NCBI GenBank assembly: GCA_001557505.1
Contig: LSAX01000003.1
Location: 3,348,001-3,412,000, forward strand
Length of the DNA stretch: 64,000 bases
Reading direction: 5' to 3'
DNA from: Reticulascus tulasneorum
Lineage: Eukaryota > Ascomycota > Sordariomycetes > Glomerellales > Reticulascaceae
The notes under the pieces are model-generated. The model worked only from the letters and a program-made list of their open reading frames with translations. It was not told the DNA's origin and made no database searches. How positions within the stretch are numbered: the first letter of the stretch is position 1; every line of letters starts with the position of its first letter. The translations under genes were made by a program, and so were the position numbers. Shown in pieces: positions 34,231 through 44,114 of this stretch.

Positions 34231-34271
34231 TCTTCTTCTTCTTCCTCCTCCTCCTCCTACTTCTTCTCCTT
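34231..34271 (+). promoter_or_regulatory. CT-rich tract in the pyr4 promoter
   Basis: Forty-one bases of C and T, apart from one A, lie on the sense strand about 320-360 bp before the start codon, upstream of the possible TATA box. Confidence 0.4.
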
Positions 34272-34358
34272 GCCGACCTACCTTTGTTCACACAAACAAT
34301 TTTCTCCTTTCCAAGTGTCCACCAACTGACCGGACGGGTCTCATGACGAAGCCGTCCA

Positions 34359-34364
34359 TATAAA
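34359..34364 (+). promoter_or_regulatory. Candidate TATA box of pyr4
   Basis: TATAAA in the context CATATAAAC, 224 bp upstream of the pyr4 ATG. Pattern-based only. Confidence 0.35.
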
Positions 34365-34587
34365 CTCTCTTTGGCGCACCCTCTCCACCCCCAATTGCTC
34401 TGTCCCAGTCTCCTCTCTCCACATTATTATCCCGTACCCACCACACTGCTCCTGCAAGCCGCCGCCGCACTCTCGTTGCTTCTTGAAACTCTATTCGACC
34501 ACCACCCAGCAAAGTCAGCCAGACCCAATCGCTGTTTGACTTATTTTTTTCACCCCGTCTCGAGCAACAGGGTAAACCTCTCTCAGG

Positions 34588-35691
34588 ATGTCTCAACACG
34601 ATACGCTAAAGGCGACTTTCTCCAGTCGGGCGGAGACTGCTACCCATCCGCTTACGACCTACCTTCTGAGGCTCATGGATCTGAAGGCCTCCAACCTCTG
34701 CCTCAGCGCTGACGTCTCAACTGCCCGAGAGCTTCTGCACCTCGCCGACAAGCTTGGCCCATCAATCGTTGTCCTCAAGACGCACCACGACATTGTATCC
34801 GGCTGGGACTTCCATCCGCACACCGGCACGGGTGCGAAGCTCTCAATGCTGTCCCGAAAACATGGCTTCCTCATATTTGAGGATCGGAAGTTTGGAGATA
34901 TTGGAAACACCGTGCAGATGCAGTACATAGGCGGCTCGGCACGAATAGTCGAATGGGCGCATATCGTCAACGCCAACATGGTCCCGGGGAAAGCCGTGGT
35001 GACTGCTCTGGCCGAGGCTGCCGCGAGGTGGCGCGAACGGTATCCGTACGAGGTGAAGACGTCCGTCACTGTCGGCACGCCGAGATCCGAAAGCTTCGAC
35101 GAACAGGATTTGGAGGAGCCACTTCATCTCGGCACCAACGATGTTCCGATTGGCGCTTTCAGGAGCAACGACGGCCGGAAGGGAAGCATCGTCTCCATCA
35201 CGACTCTGACTCAGCACTACGAACCGGCCGCGTCCCCACGGTTCCCCCGAAACGAGCCCCACGACGAGATTCTATATGCGGGCATCGAAGAAGCTCCGAT
35301 GGAGCGTGGCCTCCTGATCCTGGCACAAATGTCTAGCAGCGGCAACTTTATGAACAAGGAGTACACTCAAGCTTGTGTGGAAGCTGCGCGGGAGCACAAG
35401 GACTTTGTCATGGGTTTCGTATCCCAAGAAAGCCTCAACACGGAGCCGACCGACGCTTTCATTCACATGACTCCCGGGTGTCAATTACCACCGGAAGGGG
35501 AGGAGGAAAACGGTGTCGTTGCCGGCGACGGAAAGGGACAACAGTACAACACGCCGCAAAAGCTGATCCAGCTATGCGGTGCTGATATTGTCATCGTCGG
35601 ACGTGGTATCCTCAAAGCTGGCGATTCGCCGTCGGAGGCGGAGCGGTACCGCAGGAAAGCATGGAAGGCCTATCTCTCACGCGTCGCATAG
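34588..35691 (+). CDS. pyr4: Orotidine 5'-phosphate decarboxylase
   Basis: A single exon of 367 residues. It catalyses the last step of de novo UMP synthesis, OMP to UMP plus CO2. The active-site elements are visible: LSADVS near 39-44, LKTHHD with Lys64, and [12 protein letters not shown] (97-108), where Asp99, Lys101 and Asp104 form the charged catalytic network. The second subdomain has [10 protein letters not shown] and GFVSQESL, and the C-terminal phosphate loop reads DIVIVGRGI. The extra stretch of about 100 residues between GTPRSESF and the LAQMSS block is the insertion typical of filamentous-ascomycete PyrG/Pyr4 enzymes compared with yeast Ura3 (267). Cytosolic; loss causes uridine auxotrophy. 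Confidence 0.97.
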   Translation: MSQHDTLKATFSSRAETATHPLTTYLLRLMDLKASNLCLSADVSTARELLHLADKLGPSIVVLKTHHDIVSGWDFHPHTGTGAKLSMLSRKHGFLIFEDRKFGDIGNTVQMQYIGGSARIVEWAHIVNANMVPGKAVVTALAEAAARWRERYPYEVKTSVTVGTPRSESFDEQDLEEPLHLGTNDVPIGAFRSNDGRKGSIVSITTLTQHYEPAASPRFPRNEPHDEILYAGIEEAPMERGLLILAQMSSSGNFMNKEYTQACVEAAREHKDFVMGFVSQESLNTEPTDAFIHMTPGCQLPPEGEEENGVVAGDGKGQQYNTPQKLIQLCGADIVIVGRGILKAGDSPSEAERYRRKAWKAYLSRVA

Positions 35692-36663
35692 GCTGTCTTT
35701 GTAGTCTGTTCAGATACCCAGGCGAGTTGGTTTTCGATTTGGCTTGTACACATGAACATGCGAGACATTGTCGGTACGACTGTTTATTGCGCGCTCTGCA
35801 TGTCGTCGCTATCCGGTGGAGGTTTGCAGGAATGGGAGCAGCATAGGACTCTATTGACTGGGTTGGAAAAGGGAAGGGCGTTGAGGAGGACCATAAAATG
35901 CTTCTAGACTGAGGGAGCTTCTGTCATGGGAGCATCAATACATTGAATTCCATCGCAGCCCGGAGTGAACCATGCACGCGCGCTACGTAGCTTTCGCGAG
36001 AACCGTCCACCATATGCACCGATGTCTTACTCAGCAAACCCTTTCTGTGGTGGTTTTATGTCTCAGCTACCTCATCCTATTATTCTAGGCGTCCCAGGAA
36101 GCTTGATCATCGTGGCAATCTAAAACCAAAAATTCTGGGCAAGGTCGTCTGTCTGACCTGACTCCCAAGTCGGCTCACTGATGCATCTTGTGAAATCGAC
36201 AATTGAATCTAATCATGCAAAGCCAGAAACATATTGGTGCCGTCGATTGAATCCTCCCATCCTATGACATAGAACTACTCGAACGGTCAGTATCTACGTG
36301 AGACACTCAACCCAGGCAGTTGGTTCTGCGAGTGACGGGACGGACTTAGACCGGGGTTAATAAGCTACCTGCGGGCGGAAGCTGCTCGGGTCTTGCCCCG
36401 CCACTTTAGCAAGGGCGGCCCCCCCCACCTTTCGCTCTCGCACTGGCTGGAGGCAGTGAAATTGTTACCTTTCTTCATCATCCAGCTTCAACGATCTGCG
36501 AAAGCGAAAGGGCCGCGGTTGCATCCACCGTTGCCTCGATCAGTGGAATGATCTCTATACATACCTGCAGCTTCACTTTACTAGAATACGTTACAGTGCG
36601 GCATTGTCTATGATCTGCGCTCGCTTCTGAGTGACCTCGGCGCAAGGCTCGCGAAATAACGTC
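35692..36663. other. Intergenic region between pyr4 and the Zn2Cys6 gene
   Basis: 972 bp between two plus-strand genes. A G+C-rich patch with eight Cs lies near 36414-36430. No gene seen. Confidence 0.5.
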
Positions 36664-39126
36664 ATGGCGGACCGTAAGAGAAGCAGCTCCACCGAGTTGG
36701 CACGGCAGGACGAAGACAATCAAGGCCGACCGCCGCCAAAGAAGCGTAGACGTACCGTCATATCATGCATAGAATGTCATCGAAGGAAACAAAAGGTTTG
36801 TTCGCCAATCGTGCCGCCGGCACTGCTTAGGCTTTCTGCTAAGAGCTATACTGACACCCCTTCGCTAAAGTGCGACCGGAAATTTCCATGTACGAATTGC
36901 AAATCCAGGAACAAAGAGGCGGCTTGCAGGTATGAGTACATGGCACCACGAGCACAAGACCAGCCAGTCGAATCCAGCGAAGTGAGTCCGAAGAGCCACA
37001 GCCAGCCACTACCTGTAGCGAGCCAGACCTTGTCGACCACAGCGGCCAATTGGGGGTATTCGCAGACTGGAGCATCCACACTGGGCTTTCTAAGGAGGAT
37101 CGAAGGTGCCAATGGAGAGGGAACGTTATCAGATATGGCTCCGAGTGCGGTGTATGACGATGACCAGTTCGCGGTCAGGGAGCGATACAAGAGCCTCATC
37201 AGGCAATTGCCGGCCAAAGGCTATATCGAAAAGCTGATCGATGTCTATTTCCAGGAGTTCAACTGGCAGTACTATGCTCTTGACGAGGATTTGTTCAAGC
37301 AGCAACTGGAGGAGTGGAACAACCTGCCGTTCAACGTTTTGTCGGCATCAGGCCCCCCAGGGCTTTCCCCAGACCAACGAGTCTTCCCTGCTCTTTTGTT
37401 CCAGGTGCTAGCATCTGCTTTGCTGGGCTTACCAGAGGGACCGCATGAGGTCTTTGACTCACTGAAGTATGCTGGAAACATGACCTTCGAAGATCTCGCT
37501 TCCGACTACAGCGAATCCGGGGTGGCCATCTTGTCGCTACTGGGAAAGCGACAGATTACGTTGACGACAGTGCAAGCCGGTTTCATGAGAGCAGCCTTCC
37601 TGAAGTATATGGCAAAAGTTACTGAGTCGGTAAGTCTTCGCAAATCTTGCTGCACACTTGAGAGGCTGATCAGGCTGGCAGTGGCACGCTATTGGAAGCG
37701 CGATACGAGATGCACAAGAGATTGGGATCCACCGGGATAGCTTGGATCCTGAACCAGCGGGCTCAGATATCGAAACTGTGCTGGAAAATTTATGGCTGAT
37801 CCAAAGGAGGCGGAGAGTGTACATGATCCTGATGACCTGGTAAGCGACGCCTCTGCTCTGGCTGTATGGCTGTATGGCTGTATGGCTGCTGACCGACTCG
37901 CCAGGGATATACATTGCGCCATCGTGCTGGGGCGGCCGGGAACCATCGACTGGCGCATCCTACCACCGACGATCCCAGTAGATGCACCTATACCCAAGGA
38001 CCGTTCCAAGACGCCAGTGTTGCCGAGGGACGACGAAAAGGATCCTCCGACGCCGCTAACGAGGCTGATTTGGGCGTTTAAGCTCATGGGCCCACTTCGT
38101 GAGATTCTGGAGCTCGAACAGGATGGGCCATGTCCAAGGGACTATTCCAAGGTCGACCGTGTACACCAACTCTGCCTGGATCTCGATGACATGACCCCGG
38201 CCTACTTTCGTCTGGAAAACCCGGACCGCCGATGGGATGATCACCCAGACTGCAAATGGATACCGTCAGTCAGATTCTACCTGCCACAGCTCATGTTATT
38301 CAACTTGATGGCGCTGCATCGGCCGTACGTTTTCAATCGGCAGAAGAGTAGGACCGAAGCTCTCAAGGCGAGCATCGAGATGCTTCAGAGACAAATGCTC
38401 ACGTTCCATGGCCTGCCACCTGACTCATGGAGAAAGTAAGTACGACCAGTCCCCCCATTGGTGTTACGGAGGCTGACCTCGCTATCCAGTTTCTCCCTGT
38501 TCTTTGGAAGCTTCGATGCGGTAGTTTTGATGGCGTCCATCTATATCCTGTTCCCGAAGGAGAACCTTGACATGGTTGGCAGCGCGGTGCAGCATTTCCA
38601 GTGGACGACGGAACGATTTGAGGCAATGCAGGAGCGAAACCGGCTGGCAAAGGCGGCCAAGGGGGTTCTGCAAGCCATCCATGCCAAGTTCAAGAAGACT
38701 GTCGGCAGCATCGTGTCAGCGCCAAGTGTCACAACAAATAACTCGCAAACCCCAGCATCCGAGAGCACAATATCAACGCGAGAGTCGTTATCGACAGCGC
38801 CGGCAGACACACCTGGGAGCAAGGCGAGCATAGAGACGGAGACACCGGCATCGTACCAACCGTCGATAGAGATGTCCATGTACCCACCACCGTCAGCAAC
38901 TTCTGAATGGACAATGCCGACGAGCTGGGACTTCACCGGCATCGCGCCCTTATTTCCGATGGGGGATCTCATATATCACGACCTGACGGGTATTCCGGAC
39001 GATGGGACGCTACCGGAATGGGGAGCCTCGACACCGCCACTGCCGGCCATCGTGGATGGGGACTTTGGCTGTGATAGTGTTTGGAATTTGCTGAATGGGA
39101 ATGACAAGTGCCCAAACGCACAATGA
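36664..39126 (+). CDS. Zn2Cys6 fungal transcription factor
   Basis: Five exons: 36664-36795, 36871-37629, 37682-37839, 37905-38435 and 38490-39126, giving 738 residues. All four joins keep phase. For intron 2 the acceptor at 37681 is used, because it alone restores the frame WHAIGSAIRDAQEIG. The binuclear zinc cluster fits C-x2-C-x6-C-x5-C-x2-C-x8-C (CIECHRRKQKC...CTNCKSRNKEAAC, residues about 35-63) and is cut by intron 1 just before the third cysteine. A basic PPKKRRR stretch before it is a likely nuclear signal. The middle (about 190-560) is the fungal-specific transcription-factor homology domain, with the RRRRVYMILMTWDIHCAIVLGRP block. The C-terminus is Ser/Thr/Pro-rich. Target genes cannot be told from sequence; neighbours give no hint of a pathway. 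Confidence 0.9.
37859..37889. repeat. 8-bp tandem repeat inside intron 3 of the Zn2Cys6 gene
   Basis: About 3.75 copies of TGGCTGTA fill nearly half of the 65-bp intron (37840-37904). The intron keeps donor GTAAGC, a CTGAC branch and CAG acceptor. Confidence 0.8.
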
Positions 39127-40299
39127 TCGATGCCCTGGCAAATTCGTGTATAAAGATGGGCGTAGTGGGTCTCAACGGTGTTTAGGGCTGGACTGGGGGC
39201 GGGGGGGGGGGGGGGGGGGGGGCTTTGTATTCATACCGAAGGCAAACATAATGGGAACTGCCAGTAGGCAAGACTGTTACAAACATGATGTTTGGGGACG
39301 GGCCTATGTATAACGGGCTGGGCTTGGGGAGGTTTCTGGGGCTTGTATGGACCGGGTAGCCATCAATATCACACAGCACATTCACATTGCGAACATGGAC
39401 AGGCCCCTCCGCGGCCATCGTTTAACTTTATGCTGGCGGCAGCGCAGCGAATTGTGGTGACAGGTGCCGTGTGTTGCTCTGTAGCAGTCACCATAAATGT
39501 AGCCGCCAATCCGTGATTGGCTTTCTAATTCGCCTACTATTTGCGGCCTGGTCCATAGCGACCTAAGGTATTTTGGTAATACCATGCTATTGGGACGGCA
39601 GCCTGGGACTCTGCAGGCGGTTAACTAAAGGTATTAGTGACTGACACCCCGGTCAGTCTACCTAGGTAAGGTATGTATCCACCACGAACCCGGACCTGAA
39701 CCTGACTGCCTTATTACATAGTAGTTAAGTTAACCCTTGACCTGGATCTGAACCTGGTATTGCCATCCACCATCCAATTGTGGCTTCCCCCACCCTACCT
39801 AACTTATATCCCCTCCCGTCTCTTCGAATTTTGAGGTGGACAGCTTCTTAGCTAGTCCTCTCCACACGAGGACTGACGCTGTTTAACCCTTCGCTGGATG
39901 AACACTGGACGAAATCTTCTCCCTATTACTCACCTCATAATTTATCTACAACGCAGACCCGCTGCGCGGTGCAACATTGCCTGGTCCAAACTGACCCACG
40001 CAAATCTGATTTATATTGCTGGGCGGCGCCTCTCTGCATGAAGCCTTAGGCCCCGTCTATGTCCAAACTTTTCCTGCGCAACTCCAATGGAATCATAGCA
40101 AGCTATTTTTTTCCCTTCTTCGCTCTTCCCTTTGTGAAAGTGAGAGATACTCCTGGAGGACTTCACCTTCCCGGCGAAGTACTTGAAAATCACATTATCT
40201 CTTTATCCCAAATACGAAATTTATCTTTTCTACCTGAGTGCCGTCGCTACCCATTCCCCCCTGCCAAAAAAAAACCAAAAAAAGTTGTTGCTTGCCAAA
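39127..40299. other. Intergenic region with G homopolymer
   Basis: 1.17 kb between two plus-strand genes. It holds the G run listed separately and several CCTAGGTA/GGTA short motifs near 39560-39680. No gene supported. Confidence 0.5.
39195..39222. repeat. G homopolymer (G5-C-G22)
   Basis: Twenty-two consecutive G after a G5C prefix, about 70 bp past the stop codon of the Zn2Cys6 gene. Length may be inexact because such runs sequence poorly. Confidence 0.85.
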
Positions 40300-42094
40300 A
40301 TGGCTTTGGGCGGCGATATCATGGACTTTGTCACCAGGTTTCAAAGCTTACAGCTTCAACGCGACTCCAGCGACGAGCTGATCAAGGTAGGCTCCGAGCT
40401 TCCAGAATCCACCGTAGACCCCCGCGTCATCCTCGTTGATCCCTCGGCTCCTCCCCCCCCGCCTTACAGCCTTTGTCCCAAATGCATCTTTTACTGCCAG
40501 CTGACGAGTTTCCTTGATGGGATACAGGACCTTTTGATCTACTGTGAACGAGTCGAAAGCGGTCTTCGCCAGGAAAACCAACGTCTTACCGACAGACTTA
40601 ACGATGCGCAGCTCGATCTTGTCGATGCGACGAAATCGCGTCGCGACTTTCAGCAACGATTGCAGCATGCAGAGGCTCGGATGGGATACATCTCCCAGGA
40701 CAACGATAATTTGAAGGTAGAGCGCAGCTTTCAGCACGTGTTGGAGCAGGGCTGAATCTCCCAGAATCGCAATCCATATGTCTTGGTCCTGATCGACGGA
40801 GATGGACTCATCGTGAGACACCCCACATCCTCTCCCCACTGCTGTTCCATGCACGCGGGCTCCCTAGCTGACCCGAGACATGGGGCAGTTCCAAGAAGGT
40901 CTTATTCGGCAAGGCATCGAAGGCGGGAAGAAAGCAGCCTACGCCTTGCGCTCGGCAGTCGCAGAACAATGCGGAGATCACGCAAACGAGGTCGAGATCG
41001 TTGCCAAAGTTTGTGCAAACTTGACCGGTCTTGGAAAAGCTATGCGACGGGACGGTAGCCTGGATAGCGAGAGCGATCTCAAGGACTTTACGCTGGGGTT
41101 TACGCAGGCGAAAGCCTCTTTTGATTACGTTGATGTGGGCCATGGCAAGGAGCGAGCAGATTCCAAGATCAAAGGTACGGCGTATCGTTGATGTGTCTTG
41201 GTCTGGGCATTCCTAACCTGGCTGCAGAATCAACGAGATGGAACTTGCGGAACTACAACTGCAAGCAGATTCTGTTGGGCGTTTCACACGATGCTGGCTA
41301 TGCCCCGTTTCTCGATGAGATACTGCAAGACGAAAACACTCGCCGGCGAATCACGGTCATCGAAGGTTTCCCTACCGTCAAAGAGTTGCAACGGACTGGG
41401 GTTAACATCCTCAATCTAAACGACAAAATTTTCCGGAACGAAAAGTTGCAGGATAGGGGCATGGGGTCTTATGCGGTATCGGCGCCGCCGGCACCCTTTG
41501 TGTTGACGCCTTCAACCAGTATTGCTTCGATAGCAACGCCGCCAACATCCGTGTCATATGCTGGTGTGATATCGAGCGCCAGCCCGCCGCCCCAGATAAC
41601 CTTACCATTAGCTCCCAAAACCGCCAACGCTCTTGTCCGTGTTATTAGTCATACGAAACCGCCAGCATGGAATCCAGGGCAACGAGGGACGGATCCGTCC
41701 GTCGCCGTGAACCAGGTGGCTTTGGAAGCAATCAAGAAACGAAAAGACAGCAGTAAGCTGTGTAATAACCATTATCTCAGGGGTCCTTGTGCCAAAGGCG
41801 ATGGATGTTGCTTCGAGCACAAGTACAAGCCGTCCAATGACGAGATCAACGCAATTGCTTTCCTGGCTCGCTTAAATCCATGTACCAACGGACAGGATTG
41901 CGAAGTTGAGGACTGCATTTATGGCCATCATGTAAGCTGCTGGTCCACGCTGTCAACCGAGTGTGATGATAACTAACACCGAGTAGTGCCCCAGCGTGAG
42001 AGATGGTGTTTGTGTCCACCCATACTGCAAATTTAGGATCGACGAGCATCCGCCAAACACGAAATTTAAAAACGCGAAGATATATGAAAACTAA
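40300..42094 (+). CDS. Tandem CCCH zinc-finger protein with N-terminal coiled coil
   Basis: Six exons: 40300-40386, 40528-40716, 40765-40812, 40889-41174, 41228-41931 and 41987-42094, giving 473 residues. Intron 1 (141 bp) is a multiple of three without a stop, so it could instead be coding (+47 residues). I prefer splicing because of a CTGAC branch and CAG at its end. The rest of the joins are well supported. Order: short coiled coil (about 30-90); a globular domain opening with YVLVLIDGDGLIFQEG (about 100-280) that looks like the DUF7923 type; an Ala/Pro/Ser-rich linker; then CCCH fingers C-x8-C-x5-C-x3-H and C-x5-C-x4-C-x3-H plus a third cysteine group at the C-terminus. CCCH fingers usually bind RNA. 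The DGDG stretch recalls NYN-type nuclease folds, but no activity can be claimed. Confidence 0.85.
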
Positions 42095-43017
42095 TGTTGC
42101 GTCGTCATGAGATCATCGAGAAAAAGAAATCACGGGCACAAGTATTGTACTAGTACGTTTCCTGGCTCGCTGAACCATCTCGCTCTTCAACAGACACGAC
42201 ATCAAGCGGGTTTGTTCTAGACATCGGAATGCACCGGTCCAGGTGATATTAAGCTTTTAAACTGATAAGAGATACAAATTGATGTAGAGGCCAGGGAGGG
42301 CTCTGATGAGGAATAGCCATGTGCTCTTCTGTTGGCACGAAAGATATGCCGTGAGGAAGGTTGGTGGACTTTGACTTGGCATTCGGGGTAAAGCCTTTAT
42401 ACAGGAGAACCTCTCTCCTTGCGTAGCTAATAGGTGATTTGACTACAAATTCGGCTCTTCCGAAGCAAGTTTCTGCATTGGCAATTCCTGCCGGCAATGC
42501 TGTGTCTTTTTGTGGATGTGCACTCGAAGCTGGTGTTGCGTCGAGGCGCTTGAGGACGTGGAGACATGGTTGTGCAATTCTGGAAAGAAGCCATTGTGCC
42601 ACTTAGATGTCAAGAAACAACCTATGGTGTTCGAGGAATCCAGCTTCCGGTAGAGTTTTACTTGGTCTGATTTGGATAAAATATGATGGCTGAGTCTGAA
42701 CATCAGATAGTTCTCACTCTGAATACCGTAGCCTTGTAATTACACAATGCGTAGAATGACGTTGGCTACCCTGAAAACGGGACCCCGCCATTGGTATGGG
42801 TAACCCCACCACGATTTTCAATTCCAACCCCACATTCAAAAACCCTCCCAGACATGGTAGCTTTGGGCTAGGAACTTGAGCCTCAACTCACTTCCGACAT
42901 CTAATTACATCTGGGCAAACCACCCACCAGCCCACCATCCACCACGCCAAACCCCTCTTGGCCGCACCGTCCCTCCATCCCGTGCCAACCAAAAACCTAT
43001 AGAAGAACCAAAAAAAC
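42095..43017. other. Intergenic region upstream of the SRP19 gene
   Basis: 923 bp. A 117-codon frame on the minus strand (42249-42602) has no family resemblance and is not called. The last 120 bp are C- and A-rich leader sequence of the SRP19 gene. Confidence 0.5.
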
Positions 43018-43875
43018 ATGTCGCACCCCCGAATAGAAGAGGTCGAGGATTCCGATCTCGAAGCCTCAGACCCCTCCGACGGCGACATCGACGACTTCGA
43101 CGACATTGAGATCATCCGCGCCGTGCGCCCCAAGCCCGCACCCGCGCCATCCCCCGCGTCCGGGCCGCCCTCCAACGCCCAGTCCCAGCTCATCAACCCC
43201 TCCAACATCCCCGGCTCCTCCCCTTCCGAGTTCCAGACCACCAGCGACCCGAAGGAGTACGCCGACTACCAATGCCTGTACCCGGTGTACTTCGACGCCT
43301 CGCGCTCCCGCGCCGAGGGCCGCCGCGTGCCCCGCTCCCTCGCCGTGACCGACCCCATCGCCCGCGAGATCGTCAACGCCTGCGCCGCCCTGCGCCTGCC
43401 CACGCTCTTCGAGCCCGGCAAGTTCCACCCCAAGGACTGGGCGAACCCCGGCCGCGTCAAGGTCAAGCTGCGCTTCCCACCGGGCAAGAAGCCCTACGGC
43501 ATGGCCGACGTGAACAACAAGCACCACCTCTACATCCTCATCGCCGAGCACCTGAAGGAGAACCCCACCACCGAGAACAGCGCCGCCCTGCGCGCCCGCG
43601 TGCAGGGCGCCCCCGCCGCGGACCCCAATAAGCCCTACCCCAAGCCCGCGATCCCGCGCGGCTGGAAGATGAACAGCCTGCTCCCGTACATCAGCCCCGC
43701 CATGACCGGCGGCGGCGTCTCGGAGAACCTGTTCAAGGACATGATGAAGGAGATGCAGGGCGGGGGGGATCCCATGGCGGCACTCATGGGACAGGCTTCC
43801 GGGGGCGGTGGGATCGCCGAGCCGGAGAAGCCAGAGAAGCCCAAGAAGATAAAGAAGGGCAAGGGGAAGGCTTGA
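43018..43875 (+). CDS. sec65: Signal recognition particle subunit SRP19/Sec65
   Basis: A single exon of 285 residues. The acidic N-terminus (about 1-75, EEVEDSDLE and a DGDIDDFDDIE run) is followed by the SRP19 fold (about 80-190). Within it, YQCLYPVYFDASRSRAEGRR, RRVPRSLAV, a helix with FEPGKFHPKDW, and GRVKVKLRFPP are typical of the family. The C-terminus is Gly-rich and ends in a Lys-rich tail (KPKKIKKGKGKA). SRP19 binds helices 6 and 8 of SRP RNA and allows SRP54 to join, for co-translational targeting to the ER. Codons end almost always in C or G, much more so than in neighbouring genes, as in highly expressed genes. This bias also creates long antisense frames that should be ignored. 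Confidence 0.93.
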   Translation: MSHPRIEEVEDSDLEASDPSDGDIDDFDDIEIIRAVRPKPAPAPSPASGPPSNAQSQLINPSNIPGSSPSEFQTTSDPKEYADYQCLYPVYFDASRSRAEGRRVPRSLAVTDPIAREIVNACAALRLPTLFEPGKFHPKDWANPGRVKVKLRFPPGKKPYGMADVNNKHHLYILIAEHLKENPTTENSAALRARVQGAPAADPNKPYPKPAIPRGWKMNSLLPYISPAMTGGGVSENLFKDMMKEMQGGGDPMAALMGQASGGGGIAEPEKPEKPKKIKKGKGKA

Positions 43876-44114
43876 GCTCGGGAAGAGGGGTGTGAGGTAG
43901 TAAATTCAGGTGCGAGGTGGTGGCTCGGGAGAAGAGGCGCGGGGATGTGGAAAAATTGGCTGTTTACACCGAGATACCATTGACCATCACGGGGTAGAAA
44001 TGATGATGAAGGGAACAATCTGGTAACAGTAGTAGTACCAGGAAGTTGAACAGCTAATGATAGCGAAGGATGGGGGGGTATCTAGTTCCTACTCCTACAT
44101 ATGGCGCAGAAAAT

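Larger units (their letters stand above)
31124..34587. other. Long divergent region between pis1 and pyr4
   Basis: These 3.5 kb have no ORF with family resemblance. The longest (195 codons at 31652-32239, minus) has no recognisable motif. The stretch holds pyrimidine-rich promoter tracts for both genes, a 3 x 10-bp repeat (32084-32113), a CA-rich stretch near 31838-31858, and a dense field of TACC/GGTA repeats (33790-34060). Confidence 0.5.

Noticed and set aside
42249..42703. Overlapping 117- and 86-codon frames on the minus strand
   Set aside because: Different frames over the same DNA, no family motif and no convincing intron to join them.
43066..43631. Long frames in other frames of the SRP19 gene
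   Set aside because: Caused by the extreme G+C bias, which removes stop codons; the products are Arg/Pro- or Gly/Val-rich without similarity.
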